A DNA stretch of 37,112 nt, taken from the IMG/VR virus record IMGVR_UViG_3300018421_000080, positions 1 to 37,112 of that record; one strand, 5' to 3'. The position numbers were made by a program, and so were the translations under genes. This document shows positions 23,413 to 30,856 of this stretch, piece after piece; positions within the stretch are counted from its first letter, which is position 1, and each line of letters begins with the position of its first letter. The DNA is from a virus. The notes below the pieces were generated by a model that was not told the DNA's origin, did no database searches, and saw only the letters and a list, made by a program, of their open reading frames with translations.

Positions 23413-23903
23413 AAGCGGGAAAAGTATGGGGCACAACAGAGCTCATTGAAGCTAATGGTGCATTAGAGTTTCACCGTATTGAAATGGAAGCAGGTGGGGT
23501 ATGCTCTAAGCATCTACACCGTTATAAATGGAATGGATTCTATGTAGAGTCTGGTAAGATGCTCGTACGCGTGTGGCAGCGCGACTATGATCTTGTAGAT
23601 GAAACCGTTGTTGGACCTAATCAATACACAAAGGTAAAGCCTGGTCTATATCATCAGTTCGAATGTTTAGAGTCAGGTGTAGCTTATGAACTATACTGGG
23701 CAGAATTTAATCACAATGATATTGTACGTGAGACTGTTGGCGAAATGAAATATGAATTAACAGAATCGCCTGGTATTACAATAGATATTGATAACGATGA
23801 ATTCCCTGATATTACAATAGGTATTGATAACGATGGTAGCTACATCAGCTGGCCTGGTGAAGATGGTGGTCCAGAAGATTTTAGTACTGGAGGGAGAGTA
23901 TGA
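23409..23903 (+). CDS. cupin-domain protein with a duplicated acidic tail
   Basis: Single-domain cupin: metal ligands H-L-H (His35, His37) in S-K-H-L-H-R-Y-K-W-N-G-F, Glu47 in V-E-S-G-K and His82 in G-L-Y-H-Q-F, a layout like sugar-phosphate isomerase or epimerase cupins. After the cupin comes an acidic tail with a 12-residue tandem duplication (I-T-I-D-I-D-N-D and I-T-I-G-I-D-N-D). Coupled by ATGA overlaps on both sides. It may act on a sugar phosphate, given the phosphomannomutase-like gene upstream; that is inference. Confidence 0.75.
   Translation: MKAGKVWGTTELIEANGALEFHRIEMEAGGVCSKHLHRYKWNGFYVESGKMLVRVWQRDYDLVDETVVGPNQYTKVKPGLYHQFECLESGVAYELYWAEFNHNDIVRETVGEMKYELTESPGITIDIDNDEFPDITIGIDNDGSYISWPGEDGGPEDFSTGGRV
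23774..23835 (+). repeat. 26-bp tandem repeat within the cupin gene
   Basis: TATTACAATAG followed by TATTGATAACGATG-type sequence occurs at 23774-23799 and again at 23810-23835, differing at one base (A/G), at a 36-nt period. This encodes the duplicated 12-residue acidic unit in the tail. Confidence 0.85.
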
Positions 23904-24349
23904 TGTACAAAGGGAAAGTTACAAAGGAATTTATTGAACGTAGAAACCAGTTGGTTGCTGAAGATAATAGACCAGAGAGCCAAGAGTGGAAAGAACGGCA
24001 ATGGGACTTTGAATTTCCCGAACATCATCAGTGTTCTATCCCCTCATCTGGTCATAAGATCTTTGAAGGCTATGAAGCAGATACCGAACATGACTTCTTT
24101 GGTCGGTGTGACTTCAAACATGTAAATCGATTTAATGAAATCCATATTTCTAAGTATATCCGTAAGGCTATGGAGAAGGGTAAGATCGATCACATTGTCC
24201 CTTGGAAGTTTTCTCCACATCCATCCCTCTGGGCTAATACACTACAGGAAGGTGACGTAGTCAAATATGAAATTATTGACTATATCCCAGTAGATGAAAT
24301 TTTATCTGGAAAAAATCAAATTAGGGGGTTTACAATTAATATGAAATAG
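23900..24349 (+). CDS. unknown protein (149 aa)
   Basis: Not recognised. It is a mixed alpha/beta, charged protein with several His and Trp residues: H-H-Q-C-S-I-P-S-S-G-H near 42-52, H-D-F-F-G-R-C-D-F-K-H and P-W-K-F-S-P-H-P-S-L-W. The His/Cys content might allow metal binding but no classical motif is complete. The start overlaps the cupin stop (ATGATG; either ATG is possible). Its last codons contain the -35 box of the next promoter. Confidence 0.78.
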   Translation: MMYKGKVTKEFIERRNQLVAEDNRPESQEWKERQWDFEFPEHHQCSIPSSGHKIFEGYEADTEHDFFGRCDFKHVNRFNEIHISKYIRKAMEKGKIDHIVPWKFSPHPSLWANTLQEGDVVKYEIIDYIPVDEILSGKNQIRGFTINMK

Positions 24350-24357
24350 TGTATACT
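24329..24357 (+). promoter_or_regulatory. early promoter upstream of the gene at 24388
   Basis: GGGGG then TTTACA (24329-24334), 17 nt, TATACT (24352-24357). A leader of about 24 nt with a TTAGGAG ribosome site leads to the ATG at 24388. Confidence 0.82.
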
Positions 24358-24387
24358 AGTATAGTAACAATTAGGAGACACTATATC

Positions 24388-24576
24388 ATGGGTAAACTCA
24401 AAAACTACGTAATGGAAGCAGACGAATTCGCTCAAGAGCATTATAATGCACCTCGTGAGGAATTTGTCATGATGACTAAATTCTACTTCGACGATCGTTT
24501 GCTAGAACAACGAGCTATTCAGCAGTTCGATGAAATTCGCTCTGAGCTCAATGCATATTTCCAGGGAGTACTATAA
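24388..24576 (+). CDS. small unknown protein (62 aa)
   Basis: Begins M-G-K-L-K-N-Y-V-M-E-A-D-E-F-A-Q-E-H-Y-N-A-P, a helical, acidic protein of a type common in the early regions of marine T4-like phages. The start is fixed by TTAGGAG 11 nt upstream; an earlier in-frame GTG overlaps the -10 box. It heads a run of four tightly coupled genes (24388-25628) transcribed from its own early promoter. No function is known. Confidence 0.82.
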   Translation: MGKLKNYVMEADEFAQEHYNAPREEFVMMTKFYFDDRLLEQRAIQQFDEIRSELNAYFQGVL

Positions 24577-24827
24577 TGGATACTAAAGCTATGGACCTAA
24601 TCCAAAAGATGCCAGAAGACGTTGCTCGTGCATATGCTATTTCCATTATTGAAAAGCGGAGTGCACGTACCATCAATCAGAAGACTGCAAAGAACAGAGT
24701 AATCTATGATTTGCATGGTGCACCAGATAAAGGTGAAATTGTTCGTATTATGTACAATCAGCTTCTAGCATCTGAAGGTCTTCGCACTACTGGCTCAGCA
24801 TGGGGTAAGCATTATGACAACATATAG
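24576..24827 (+). CDS. small unknown protein (83 aa)
   Basis: Helical, mildly basic protein (M-D-T-K-A-M-D-L-I-Q-K-M-P-E-D-V-A, later K-T-A-K-N-R-V-I-Y-D-L-H-G) without a recognised domain. Its ATG shares a base with the previous stop (TAATG), and its end overlaps the next gene by 14 nt. It belongs to the early unit that starts at 24329. Confidence 0.8.
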   Translation: MDTKAMDLIQKMPEDVARAYAISIIEKRSARTINQKTAKNRVIYDLHGAPDKGEIVRIMYNQLLASEGLRTTGSAWGKHYDNI

Positions 24828-25110
24828 TTGGGAAAGATATGCATCACATAAGATTTCTCAAAATGTTAACATGACTGTTCCATTCTATCTTATGGCTGCA
24901 TATGCTTACTATCAGGAAGACGATCCAATCTTCTCTGATTCGTTTTTTGACAACCTATCCCAGAAGCTTCTGAAAGAATGGGATAACGTTACACACTGGC
25001 ATAAAGATCTTCTTACTAAATCAGATCTTGAAGCTGGTACCTATCTGGGTGAATATCCAGAACGTGTAAAAGGTGGTCTGAAAGCTCTTCGTCAAGTGAG
25101 GATTCGATAA
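24814..25110 (+). CDS. unknown protein with a LigA Ia-like helical pattern
   Basis: The stretch A-Y-Y-Q-E-D-D-P-I-F-S-D-S-F-F-D-N-L (residues 30-47) recalls the N-terminal Ia domain of NAD-dependent DNA ligase, where Y-Y-x-x-D-x-P-x-I-S-D-x-E-Y-D-x-L binds the NMN part of NAD. Here the conserved E-Y is S-F-F, and no adenylation domain follows. It may be a stand-alone fragment fold or a chance resemblance. It is 98 residues, coupled at both ends (14-nt overlap upstream, TAATG downstream), in the early unit. Confidence 0.78.
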   Translation: MTTYSWERYASHKISQNVNMTVPFYLMAAYAYYQEDDPIFSDSFFDNLSQKLLKEWDNVTHWHKDLLTKSDLEAGTYLGEYPERVKGGLKALRQVRIR

Positions 25111-25628
25111 TGTTTAAGAAGATCATATCAGCTGTACTATCTGCAGCACTTGTTACTGGATGTATGAAAGCTGCACATTCAACAGATCACTTCTCAGAGT
25201 CTATTAAATGTCTTGCAGACAATATGTACTGGGAAGCTAGGAATCAGCCATTTGCTGGCCAGGTAGCAGTGAGCAACGTGGTGTTGAACAGAGTAGATGA
25301 TCCACGTTTTCCTAATACTGTCTGTGAGGTAATTCATCAAGGACCAACTAAAAAGTCTTGGAGTGATCCCACAGTATATTATCCAGTACGTCATCGTTGT
25401 CAGTTCTCTTGGTACTGTGACGGTAAAAGTGATGAGATACCAGAATCTGATCGGGAGATGTACCAGCACATGCGAAGTGCAGCACTCAAGGTTTATACTG
25501 GTTGGTTCGGTGACAACACATTTGGTGCAACACACTACCATGCAAGTTACGTTAAACCAGATTGGGCTGCAAGTAAAACAAGAACGACTAAGATCGGTCT
25601 TCATATATTTTATAAGTGGGAACAATGA
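25110..25628 (+). CDS. SleB/CwlJ-type cell wall hydrolase, putative lipoprotein
   Basis: Hydrolase_2 family domain: C-L-A-D-N-M-Y-W-E-A-R-N-Q (with Glu near 43), G-Q-V-A-V-S-N-V-V-L-N-R-V, F-P-N-T-V-C-E-V-I, C-Q-F-S-W-Y-C-D-G-K and the C-terminal A-T-H-Y-H-A-S-Y-V-K-P-x-W-A. The N-terminus is a lipoprotein signal peptide, M-F-K-K-I-I-S-A-V-L with lipobox L-V-T-G-C (Cys18), predicting export and lipid anchoring in the envelope. Relatives cleave peptidoglycan. It sits in an early unit, so it could remodel the wall during infection rather than only cause lysis. Confidence 0.88.
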   Translation: MFKKIISAVLSAALVTGCMKAAHSTDHFSESIKCLADNMYWEARNQPFAGQVAVSNVVLNRVDDPRFPNTVCEVIHQGPTKKSWSDPTVYYPVRHRCQFSWYCDGKSDEIPESDREMYQHMRSAALKVYTGWFGDNTFGATHYHASYVKPDWAASKTRTTKIGLHIFYKWEQ

Positions 25629-26056
25629 AAATAGGATTTACAGCGTCTACATTTGACTTGCTACACGCTGGACACATTTCTATGTTGCGAGAAGCAAAAA
25701 GTGTATGTGATTATCTAATTTGTGGTTTACAAGTAGACCCAAGCTATGATAGAATAGAAAAGAATAAACCGATACAAACACTTGTTGAACGTTACACACA
25801 GCTTCAGGCTGTAGGATATGTCGATGAAATCGTACCTTATCAAAGCGAAGCAGATCTGCTCGATATCATTCAGATGTATCCAATCAATGTACGTATCATT
25901 GGTGAAGAGTATCGCACTAAAGATTACACTGGTAAATCAGAATGTACTATGCTTGGTATTGAGATTTACTATAACGAACGGAACCACCGGTTCTCTTCTA
26001 GCGACCTGAGACAGAGAGTAGCTAATGAACAAAGTAACAGGAAGAAATCTGGGTGA
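25625..26056 (+). CDS. cytidylyltransferase-like nucleotidyltransferase
   Basis: Nucleotidyltransferase of the TagD/RfaE type: T-A-S-T-F-D-L-L-H-A-G-H with His14/His17, and the C-terminal S-S-S-D-L-R-Q-R-V matching I-S-S-T-x-I-R. The family transfers CMP or AMP to sugar or glycerol phosphates. The start at 25625 overlaps the hydrolase stop (ATGA); a GTG 9 nt earlier is less likely. It is 143 residues, near TagD length (about 130). The end overlaps the gp42-like gene by 32 nt. Confidence 0.85.
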   Translation: MKIGFTASTFDLLHAGHISMLREAKSVCDYLICGLQVDPSYDRIEKNKPIQTLVERYTQLQAVGYVDEIVPYQSEADLLDIIQMYPINVRIIGEEYRTKDYTGKSECTMLGIEIYYNERNHRFSSSDLRQRVANEQSNRKKSG

Positions 26057-26762
26057 AGGCTTATTCAAGCTACGTCACCTACTATATCATCAAGGTTATG
26101 AAATACAGACAGCATCGTGGCAGGGTACCGAGTCTCCTCCTGTTTTTTTAGAGGTACTACATGCTGATCTGACAGCAAAGATGAGTGATGATCCGCAAGA
26201 AGCCTCCGATCTTTGTAATGCCACGCAACCGTGGGCAGATGTCCACTTTGCAGAACGTGTTGGTGGTGAACCACTTAATCCACCACCTTCACATACGATG
26301 TGGCTGAAAGATACTGATCAGTATTTGTCTGGTCAGGCTTTCAGTCACTCGTACCCTGAACGTATGTGGGCACCAAGTATGGATGGTATCAGGTTCAAAA
26401 CTGGTAACCTTGGTGATGCAGTAGAACTTCTAAAGAAAGATCCTACTACTCGTCAATGTTATATCCCTATGTGGTTTCCAGAAGATATTGTAGCTGCCAA
26501 TGAAGGTGAACGTGTACCTTGTTCCTTTGGTTGGCACTTTATGGAACGTGGTGATGAACTACATTGTTCTTATCACATGCGTTCGTGTGACGTAGTTCGT
26601 CACTTACACAACGATCTGTACTTCGCAAACAGACTTGGTCTATGGTTAATTGAGCAAAGTGGTCTCACCTGTAAAATGGGGTATTTACATTTCAGCTCAA
26701 CTAGTTTACACTGTTTTAGTAATGATCGTTTCGCACTTGGTAGATTGATTGGAGTAGAATAA
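26025..26762 (+). CDS. gp42-like dCMP hydroxymethylase candidate (thymidylate synthase fold)
   Basis: Thymidylate synthase superfamily: T-R-Q-C-Y-I-P-M-W-F-P-E-D-I (about 142-155) equals the S-R-R-I-x-x-x-W-N-P-x-D block; the catalytic Cys166 is in V-P-C; and M-R-S-C-D-V-V-R-H-L-H-N-D (185-197) aligns without gaps to T4 dCMP hydroxymethylase M-R-S-N-D-V-V-F-G-F-R-N-D. The final Asp197 replaces the Asn that selects dUMP in thymidylate synthase; this Asp is the cytosine-specificity residue in gp42. The length of 245 equals gp42 (246). ThyX elsewhere in the window already provides dTMP. It probably makes 5-hydroxymethyl-dCMP; a methylase activity is the alternative. Confidence 0.8.
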   Translation: MNKVTGRNLGEGLFKLRHLLYHQGYEIQTASWQGTESPPVFLEVLHADLTAKMSDDPQEASDLCNATQPWADVHFAERVGGEPLNPPPSHTMWLKDTDQYLSGQAFSHSYPERMWAPSMDGIRFKTGNLGDAVELLKKDPTTRQCYIPMWFPEDIVAANEGERVPCSFGWHFMERGDELHCSYHMRSCDVVRHLHNDLYFANRLGLWLIEQSGLTCKMGYLHFSSTSLHCFSNDRFALGRLIGVE

Positions 26763-28054
26763 TGTGTGGCTTTGTAGCTTATCCTGTTGGTAAGAATCCA
26801 GAAACAGTAATACGTTCTATTGGCTATCGTGGCCTAGAGAATTACATTGGTTATAGAGACTGGCAAGGTTTTACATTTGCACACACGTCACTACCATTTG
26901 TTAATCTAGACCCACTCTTTGCTATCCAGCCGAACACATACAGTGTCCCAGGATTATTCGTTGGCGAAGTATTCAATTATGACACAGATTATGCTTCTGA
27001 CGTAGAATATGTTCATAATGCATTTCATAATCATGGTACAGATTGTTTTCATGACTTTGATGGATTCTGGACATATGTCACAATGATTGATAATCATTTG
27101 TTTGGTATGACAGACTTCCTGGGTATTAAACCATTATATTACCGTACTGATGTAGAAGCAATGGCTTCTGAGATTGAGGTATTAAAGCTATTTGGTAAAG
27201 TTACACTCGACGAAACATTTATGTCGAACACAATGAAATGGGGTTACTCCCCTGATCCACGTACACCGTACAATGAGATCAAACAAGTTCCACCTGGTCA
27301 TTATGTACATAAAGGCCAGGTACACAGTTACTGGAATTGGGACAAAGTTGAGTATGGAGACCTATACCAAGACATGAAGCGTTCTGTCTCCGCGCGTCTT
27401 GGTGGTCAGAGAGAAGTTTCTATTCTTCTCTCAGGTGGTCTCGATTCCAGTATCATCTACGGACTGCTGAAAGAACTTGGTCGTGATGTTACCACGATCC
27501 ACGTAGATAATCATGAGAAAGACTTCGCACACTTAGTCTCCTCCTCCCTCGTCGACGTCACTCTTGATGAAGTCAGTGATCTTGACGCAGTCCGTATCCA
27601 CCAATCACCAGTCGACCTCGGGTCCGTTAAACCACAAATTGCTATGGCTAGAAAGCTACGTGAGTTAGGATTCCATGCAGTGTTGACTGGTGATGGTGCT
27701 GATGAATTATTCGGTGGTTACCGACGTGCAAAAGAATATGATAGTCAATATTCAGATATATTCTGTGAACTACCATATTATCACCTTCCGAAGTTAGATC
27801 GTACTATGATGCGTTCTACAATCGAACTTCGTGCACCTTTCCTCGCACCTTATATTGTAAAGCACGCACTAAAAACGCCATACATATTAAGAGACGGTGA
27901 AAAGAAGGTTCTAAAAGAAACCTTTAAGGACATTGTTCCAAAGGAGATTATTGATCGTGATAAACATCCTCTCAAAACTAAAGAAATCCACGCCTCCCCA
28001 ACCGCCAAAAGAGGTACCAATGACAACCTCTTCAGACAACTCCAAGTGGGATAG
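26762..28054 (+). CDS. asnB: asparagine synthetase, glutamine-hydrolysing (AsnB-like)
   Basis: N-terminal glutaminase domain starting M-C-G-F with nucleophile Cys2 exposed after Met removal, and a shortened class II amidotransferase domain (G-Y-R-G, D-F-D-G-F-W, D-F-L-G-I-K-P-L-Y-Y). The C-terminal synthetase domain has the PP-loop S-G-G-L-D-S-S, then L-T-G-D-G-A-D-E-L-F-G-G-Y and E-L-R-A-P-F. At 430 residues it is shorter than bacterial AsnB (about 550), like phage versions. It may support asparagine supply or amidate another carboxylate. The ATG shares a base with the previous stop (TAATG). Confidence 0.92.
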   Translation: MCGFVAYPVGKNPETVIRSIGYRGLENYIGYRDWQGFTFAHTSLPFVNLDPLFAIQPNTYSVPGLFVGEVFNYDTDYASDVEYVHNAFHNHGTDCFHDFDGFWTYVTMIDNHLFGMTDFLGIKPLYYRTDVEAMASEIEVLKLFGKVTLDETFMSNTMKWGYSPDPRTPYNEIKQVPPGHYVHKGQVHSYWNWDKVEYGDLYQDMKRSVSARLGGQREVSILLSGGLDSSIIYGLLKELGRDVTTIHVDNHEKDFAHLVSSSLVDVTLDEVSDLDAVRIHQSPVDLGSVKPQIAMARKLRELGFHAVLTGDGADELFGGYRRAKEYDSQYSDIFCELPYYHLPKLDRTMMRSTIELRAPFLAPYIVKHALKTPYILRDGEKKVLKETFKDIVPKEIIDRDKHPLKTKEIHASPTAKRGTNDNLFRQLQVG

Positions 28055-28472
28055 TAGATATATGCAACTTGCTAAGACTGTAGCAGGTTGGTCAAAAGAT
28101 CCTTCAAGTAAGATTGGCGCCGTTGCTGTAAGTAGCAAAGGCCAAGTTTTGTGTACAGGATATAACGGATTCCCGCGTGGTGTTGATGATAGTCTTACAA
28201 GATATTACGATAGAGAACTAAAATATAAGATGGTAGTTCATGCAGAAACGAACGCTATCTTTAACGCTACATATAATGGTGTATCACTCGATGGTGCTAC
28301 AATGTATGTTTATGGATTACCTGTTTGTTCAGACTGTGCAAAAGGACTAATCCAAGTAGGGATTAAACGAGTCGTTATCCATGGCGAGATTGCTGATCGA
28401 TGGAAAGAATCATGGAAACTAACAGAGCAGCTATTTAGAGAAGCTGGTGTAAAATGGGAATTTATTAAATGA
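28020..28472 (+). CDS. dCMP deaminase
   Basis: Zinc-dependent cytidine/dCMP deaminase: H-A-E-T-N-A-I with His74 and Glu76, and P-V-C-S-D-C-A-K with Cys103/Cys106, plus the N-terminal D-P-S-S-K-I-G-A-V and G-Y-N-G-F-P-R-G typical of dCMP deaminases. It converts dCMP to dUMP for ThyX. The start at 28020 follows AGAGG and gives 150 residues, overlapping asnB by 35 nt; a longer in-frame reading lacks family similarity. If the gp42-like enzyme uses dCMP, the two enzymes compete for the same pool. P-V-C replaces the usual P-C at the zinc site. Confidence 0.93.
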   Translation: MTTSSDNSKWDSRYMQLAKTVAGWSKDPSSKIGAVAVSSKGQVLCTGYNGFPRGVDDSLTRYYDRELKYKMVVHAETNAIFNATYNGVSLDGATMYVYGLPVCSDCAKGLIQVGIKRVVIHGEIADRWKESWKLTEQLFREAGVKWEFIK

Positions 28473-29284
28473 CAGAAGAATTTGAAGTAGAACAAAAACA
28501 CCTTGATGCTGAATATTTTAATATCGGTATTGTTGGTACTAATACAGCAGCTAAAACACTGGAATATGCTTTTAAACATAAACCACGTAATGCTGTAATG
28601 GTAGTTGATAATATCAATAAGCATATTGAAGATCTTATTGAGTTCGAACCACAGATTACTTTCCTTTGTAATGAAGTTACTATGGATGATGATGGTGTAG
28701 TAGAAGCATCGCAGCTTGAAGATGCTATACTACAACTATCAGCCAAGACCAATGGTGGTATTGTTATTAAAACCCCGTTACCTATGGATTTGGTAGAAAG
28801 AAATTGTAAGAATCAGAAAGTGGTTTACTATCCTGATCTGTATTTCGGTAAAGATAACATCGAGTCTCGACTAAATGTTCCTTATACATGTCTTGGTGGT
28901 ACACCGAACAGTACAATGGCAGTTGCAGAGATTATTCATAGATTCTCTACATTTTCAATTGGACATTTTCATCATATTACACCAACAGAGGTATGTTTTA
29001 TTGAACAGGTAACTGGTGCTATGCTTACTATGAATTCTGTGTTTGCTGCACAGCTACATGATACTGTAAAAGAATTTGGTGGGGATTATCACACTATTGC
29101 TAGTATCCTAGCATCTGATGGACGTATTGGTACACATGGACTTCGGCAACCTAACACAGATGATACTATGGGTGAAAGCTCACAACAGGCAAAGGATGCA
29201 CTAAAGTCACTGAAAAAGTTCAGTGATAGGTTTACTTTACTTGAAGAGTGTGGTATAATGAATGATCGTTACCAGGAAAGATAA
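28469..29284 (+). CDS. UDP-glucose/GDP-mannose dehydrogenase-like protein, active-site Cys missing
   Basis: N-terminal Rossmann strand F-N-I-G-I-V-G-T-N-T-A-A (17-28), then I-K-T-P-L-P (T-P-x-P motif) and the central T-P-T-E-V-C-F-I-E-Q-V-T-G-A-M-L-T-M-N-S helix and S-D-G-R-I-G-T-H-G-L, corresponding to the D-x-R-I-G of UDP-glucose dehydrogenase. The usual G-G-x-C-F-P-K-D with catalytic Cys is absent (R-Q-P-N-T-D-D-T-M-G instead), and the C-terminal domain is lost at 271 residues. It may be a non-oxidising derivative. Coupled by ATGA overlaps; the next promoter lies in its end. Confidence 0.65.
   Translation: MTEEFEVEQKHLDAEYFNIGIVGTNTAAKTLEYAFKHKPRNAVMVVDNINKHIEDLIEFEPQITFLCNEVTMDDDGVVEASQLEDAILQLSAKTNGGIVIKTPLPMDLVERNCKNQKVVYYPDLYFGKDNIESRLNVPYTCLGGTPNSTMAVAEIIHRFSTFSIGHFHHITPTEVCFIEQVTGAMLTMNSVFAAQLHDTVKEFGGDYHTIASILASDGRIGTHGLRQPNTDDTMGESSQQAKDALKSLKKFSDRFTLLEECGIMNDRYQER
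29231..29259 (+). promoter_or_regulatory. early promoter upstream of the uvsX unit
   Basis: GG then TTTACT (29231-29236), 17 nt, TATAAT (29254-29259), preceded by GG. It serves the small gene at 29284 and uvsX, with an AGGAAAG ribosome site before 29284. Confidence 0.85.
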
Positions 29285-29490
29285 TGTCTGTACTTAAACT
29301 AAAAATTCATAAACGTATGGATGAATTGCAAGAGATGATGGAAAGTAATCGTCATCTGGAAGATCCTGACAGTGTTCAGGAACATTTGTACACAGTATCT
29401 AAATTCTGGTCAGTACTCTCAGAAGAGGATCGTGATTATATTCACTGTGCTCAACACGCTATTGAAGAAAAGACGAAGTGGAATGTATAA
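29284..29490 (+). CDS. small acidic protein upstream of uvsX (68 aa)
   Basis: Helical protein M-S-V-L-K-L-K-I-H-K-R-M-D-E-L-Q-E-M-M, with E-D-R-D-Y-I-H-C-A-Q-H-A-I-E-E-K-T-K-W near its end. Small proteins of this type sit beside uvsX in marine T4-like phages, but no function is recognised. It has its own early promoter and AGGAAAG ribosome site, shares a base with the previous stop, and its stop overlaps the uvsX ATG (TAATG). Confidence 0.82.
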   Translation: MSVLKLKIHKRMDELQEMMESNRHLEDPDSVQEHLYTVSKFWSVLSEEDRDYIHCAQHAIEEKTKWNV

Positions 29491-30527
29491 TGTCAATTAT
29501 GGATAAATTGAAAAAGAACTCAAAGATCAAGTCAACATCTGTGTTGGCTGATTCCCAGTTCTTTAATAAAAAAGATATGATCACGACCGATGTGCCAATG
29601 ATTAACGTTGCACTATCTGGTGATCTAGAGGGTGGGCTAACACCAGGACTTACAGTTCTTGCTGGTCCATCCAAACACTTTAAGACGTCATTTGCGTTGC
29701 TAATGGCTTCTGCTTATTTGAAAAAGTATGATGATGCAGTCATCCTATTCTACGATTCAGAATTTGGTTCACCCCAATCATACTTCCAACAGTTCGGTAT
29801 CGATACCAACCGTGTACTGCACACACCAATCACCAACGTCGAAGAGCTCAAGTTTGATATTATTAATCAGCTTGAACAGATTGACCGGGAAGACAAGGTC
29901 ATTGTTGTTATCGATTCGATTGGTAACGTAGCATCAAAGAAAGAACTTGAAGATGCTATCAATGAAAAGTCTGTGGCAGATATGAGTCGTGCTAAAGCAC
30001 TAAAAGGTTTGTTCCGTATGTGTACACCTTACCTTGCTATGAAAGATATTCCAATGTTGGCTGTCAATCATACATATCAGGAAATGGGTCTGTTCCCTAA
30101 AGCTATCGTTTCTGGTGGTACTGGTATCTACTATTCAGCAGATAATATCTGGATCATTGGGCGTCAGCAGGACAAAAAAGGTACAGAGATTAAAGGTTAC
30201 CACTTTGTTATTAACGTAGAGAAATCACGTTATGTGAAAGAGAAATCTAAAATCCCTATTAGTGTATCTTGGGAAGGTGGTGTACAACGTTGGTCTGGTC
30301 TACTTGAAGTAGGTATGGCTGGTGGTTATGTAGAAAAGCCATCACCTGGTTGGTATCAGCAGGCTGGATCTGAAAACAAAGTACGTGAAGCAGATACACT
30401 GAAGTCCGACTTCTGGTTACCTATTATTCAGAATACAGACTTCAAAGATTTTGTTGCTAAACAATATAAGATTGGGGAACAATCTGTTGTGTCTATGGAC
30501 GAGATTGTCGAAGAGGACATGTCATGA
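29490..30527 (+). CDS. uvsX: RecA-like recombinase UvsX
   Basis: Strand-exchange recombinase. The 345 residues match T4 UvsX (391): F-F-N-K-K-D-M, M-I-N-V-A-L-S-G, Walker A A-G-P-S-K-H-F-K-T (58-66; T4 A-G-P-S-K-S-F-K-S), F-Y-D-S-E-F-G, Walker B V-I-V-V-I-D-S-I-G-N, A-V-N-H-T-Y, G-G-T-G-I-Y-Y-S-A-D and N-V-E-K-S-R-x-V-K-E-K-S-K. The start was taken at 29490 (TAATG coupling); an ATG at 29499 or an upstream GTG is possible. The C-terminal tail is acidic as in T4. It works with UvsY (4916). Confidence 0.97.
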   Translation: MSIMDKLKKNSKIKSTSVLADSQFFNKKDMITTDVPMINVALSGDLEGGLTPGLTVLAGPSKHFKTSFALLMASAYLKKYDDAVILFYDSEFGSPQSYFQQFGIDTNRVLHTPITNVEELKFDIINQLEQIDREDKVIVVIDSIGNVASKKELEDAINEKSVADMSRAKALKGLFRMCTPYLAMKDIPMLAVNHTYQEMGLFPKAIVSGGTGIYYSADNIWIIGRQQDKKGTEIKGYHFVINVEKSRYVKEKSKIPISVSWEGGVQRWSGLLEVGMAGGYVEKPSPGWYQQAGSENKVREADTLKSDFWLPIIQNTDFKDFVAKQYKIGEQSVVSMDEIVEEDMS

Positions 30528-30856
30528 AACAGAATAAAGATTACGAATTAGTTCCTGCAGATGAAGATCAATGGCACGTTCGTATCCTAACTGGCGAATT
30601 CACTGAAACTGTATTTCAATTTGGATCAATTACTATTGATGAAGATTATGAAGATAGTGATGAAGGTGGTCTAATGAGATATAACTTTGATATTATCTCA
30701 ACACCAGATCCTATGATTGCTTCTGATAATATTGATGAGAATATGCCACTACAAGAAACCGTTGCAAACATTTTGGTTAGTATCATGGAGGACATTGTAG
30801 CTCCTGGTCTAGCGGAAGAAGCTAATGAAAATTCTGATAATGGGTCTGCCGGGTAG
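30524..30856 (+). CDS. acidic protein of unknown function after uvsX (110 aa)
   Basis: Very acidic 110-residue protein with mixed strands (Y-E-L-V-P-A-D-E-D-Q-W-H-V-R-I-L-T-G-E-F) and a helical C-terminal half (L-Q-E-T-V-A-N-I-L-V-S-I-M-E-D-I). No family is recognised, but acidic proteins occur at this place in related phages. Coupled to uvsX by ATGA; its end overlaps the P-loop kinase gene by 32 nt. The acidity might suggest DNA mimicry, but there is no direct evidence. Confidence 0.82.
   Translation: MKQNKDYELVPADEDQWHVRILTGEFTETVFQFGSITIDEDYEDSDEGGLMRYNFDIISTPDPMIASDNIDENMPLQETVANILVSIMEDIVAPGLAEEANENSDNGSAG

Noticed and set aside
25194-25625. Long - strand frame (143 codons) opposite the hydrolase gene
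   Set aside because: It is fully covered by the well-supported hydrolase on the + strand, has no ribosome site and its product has no coherent pattern.
26684-26712. TTTACA, 17 nt, TACACT before asnB
   Set aside because: The -10 matches poorly, the box is inside the gp42-like gene, and asnB is already coupled by TAATG. Kept as a weak possibility only.
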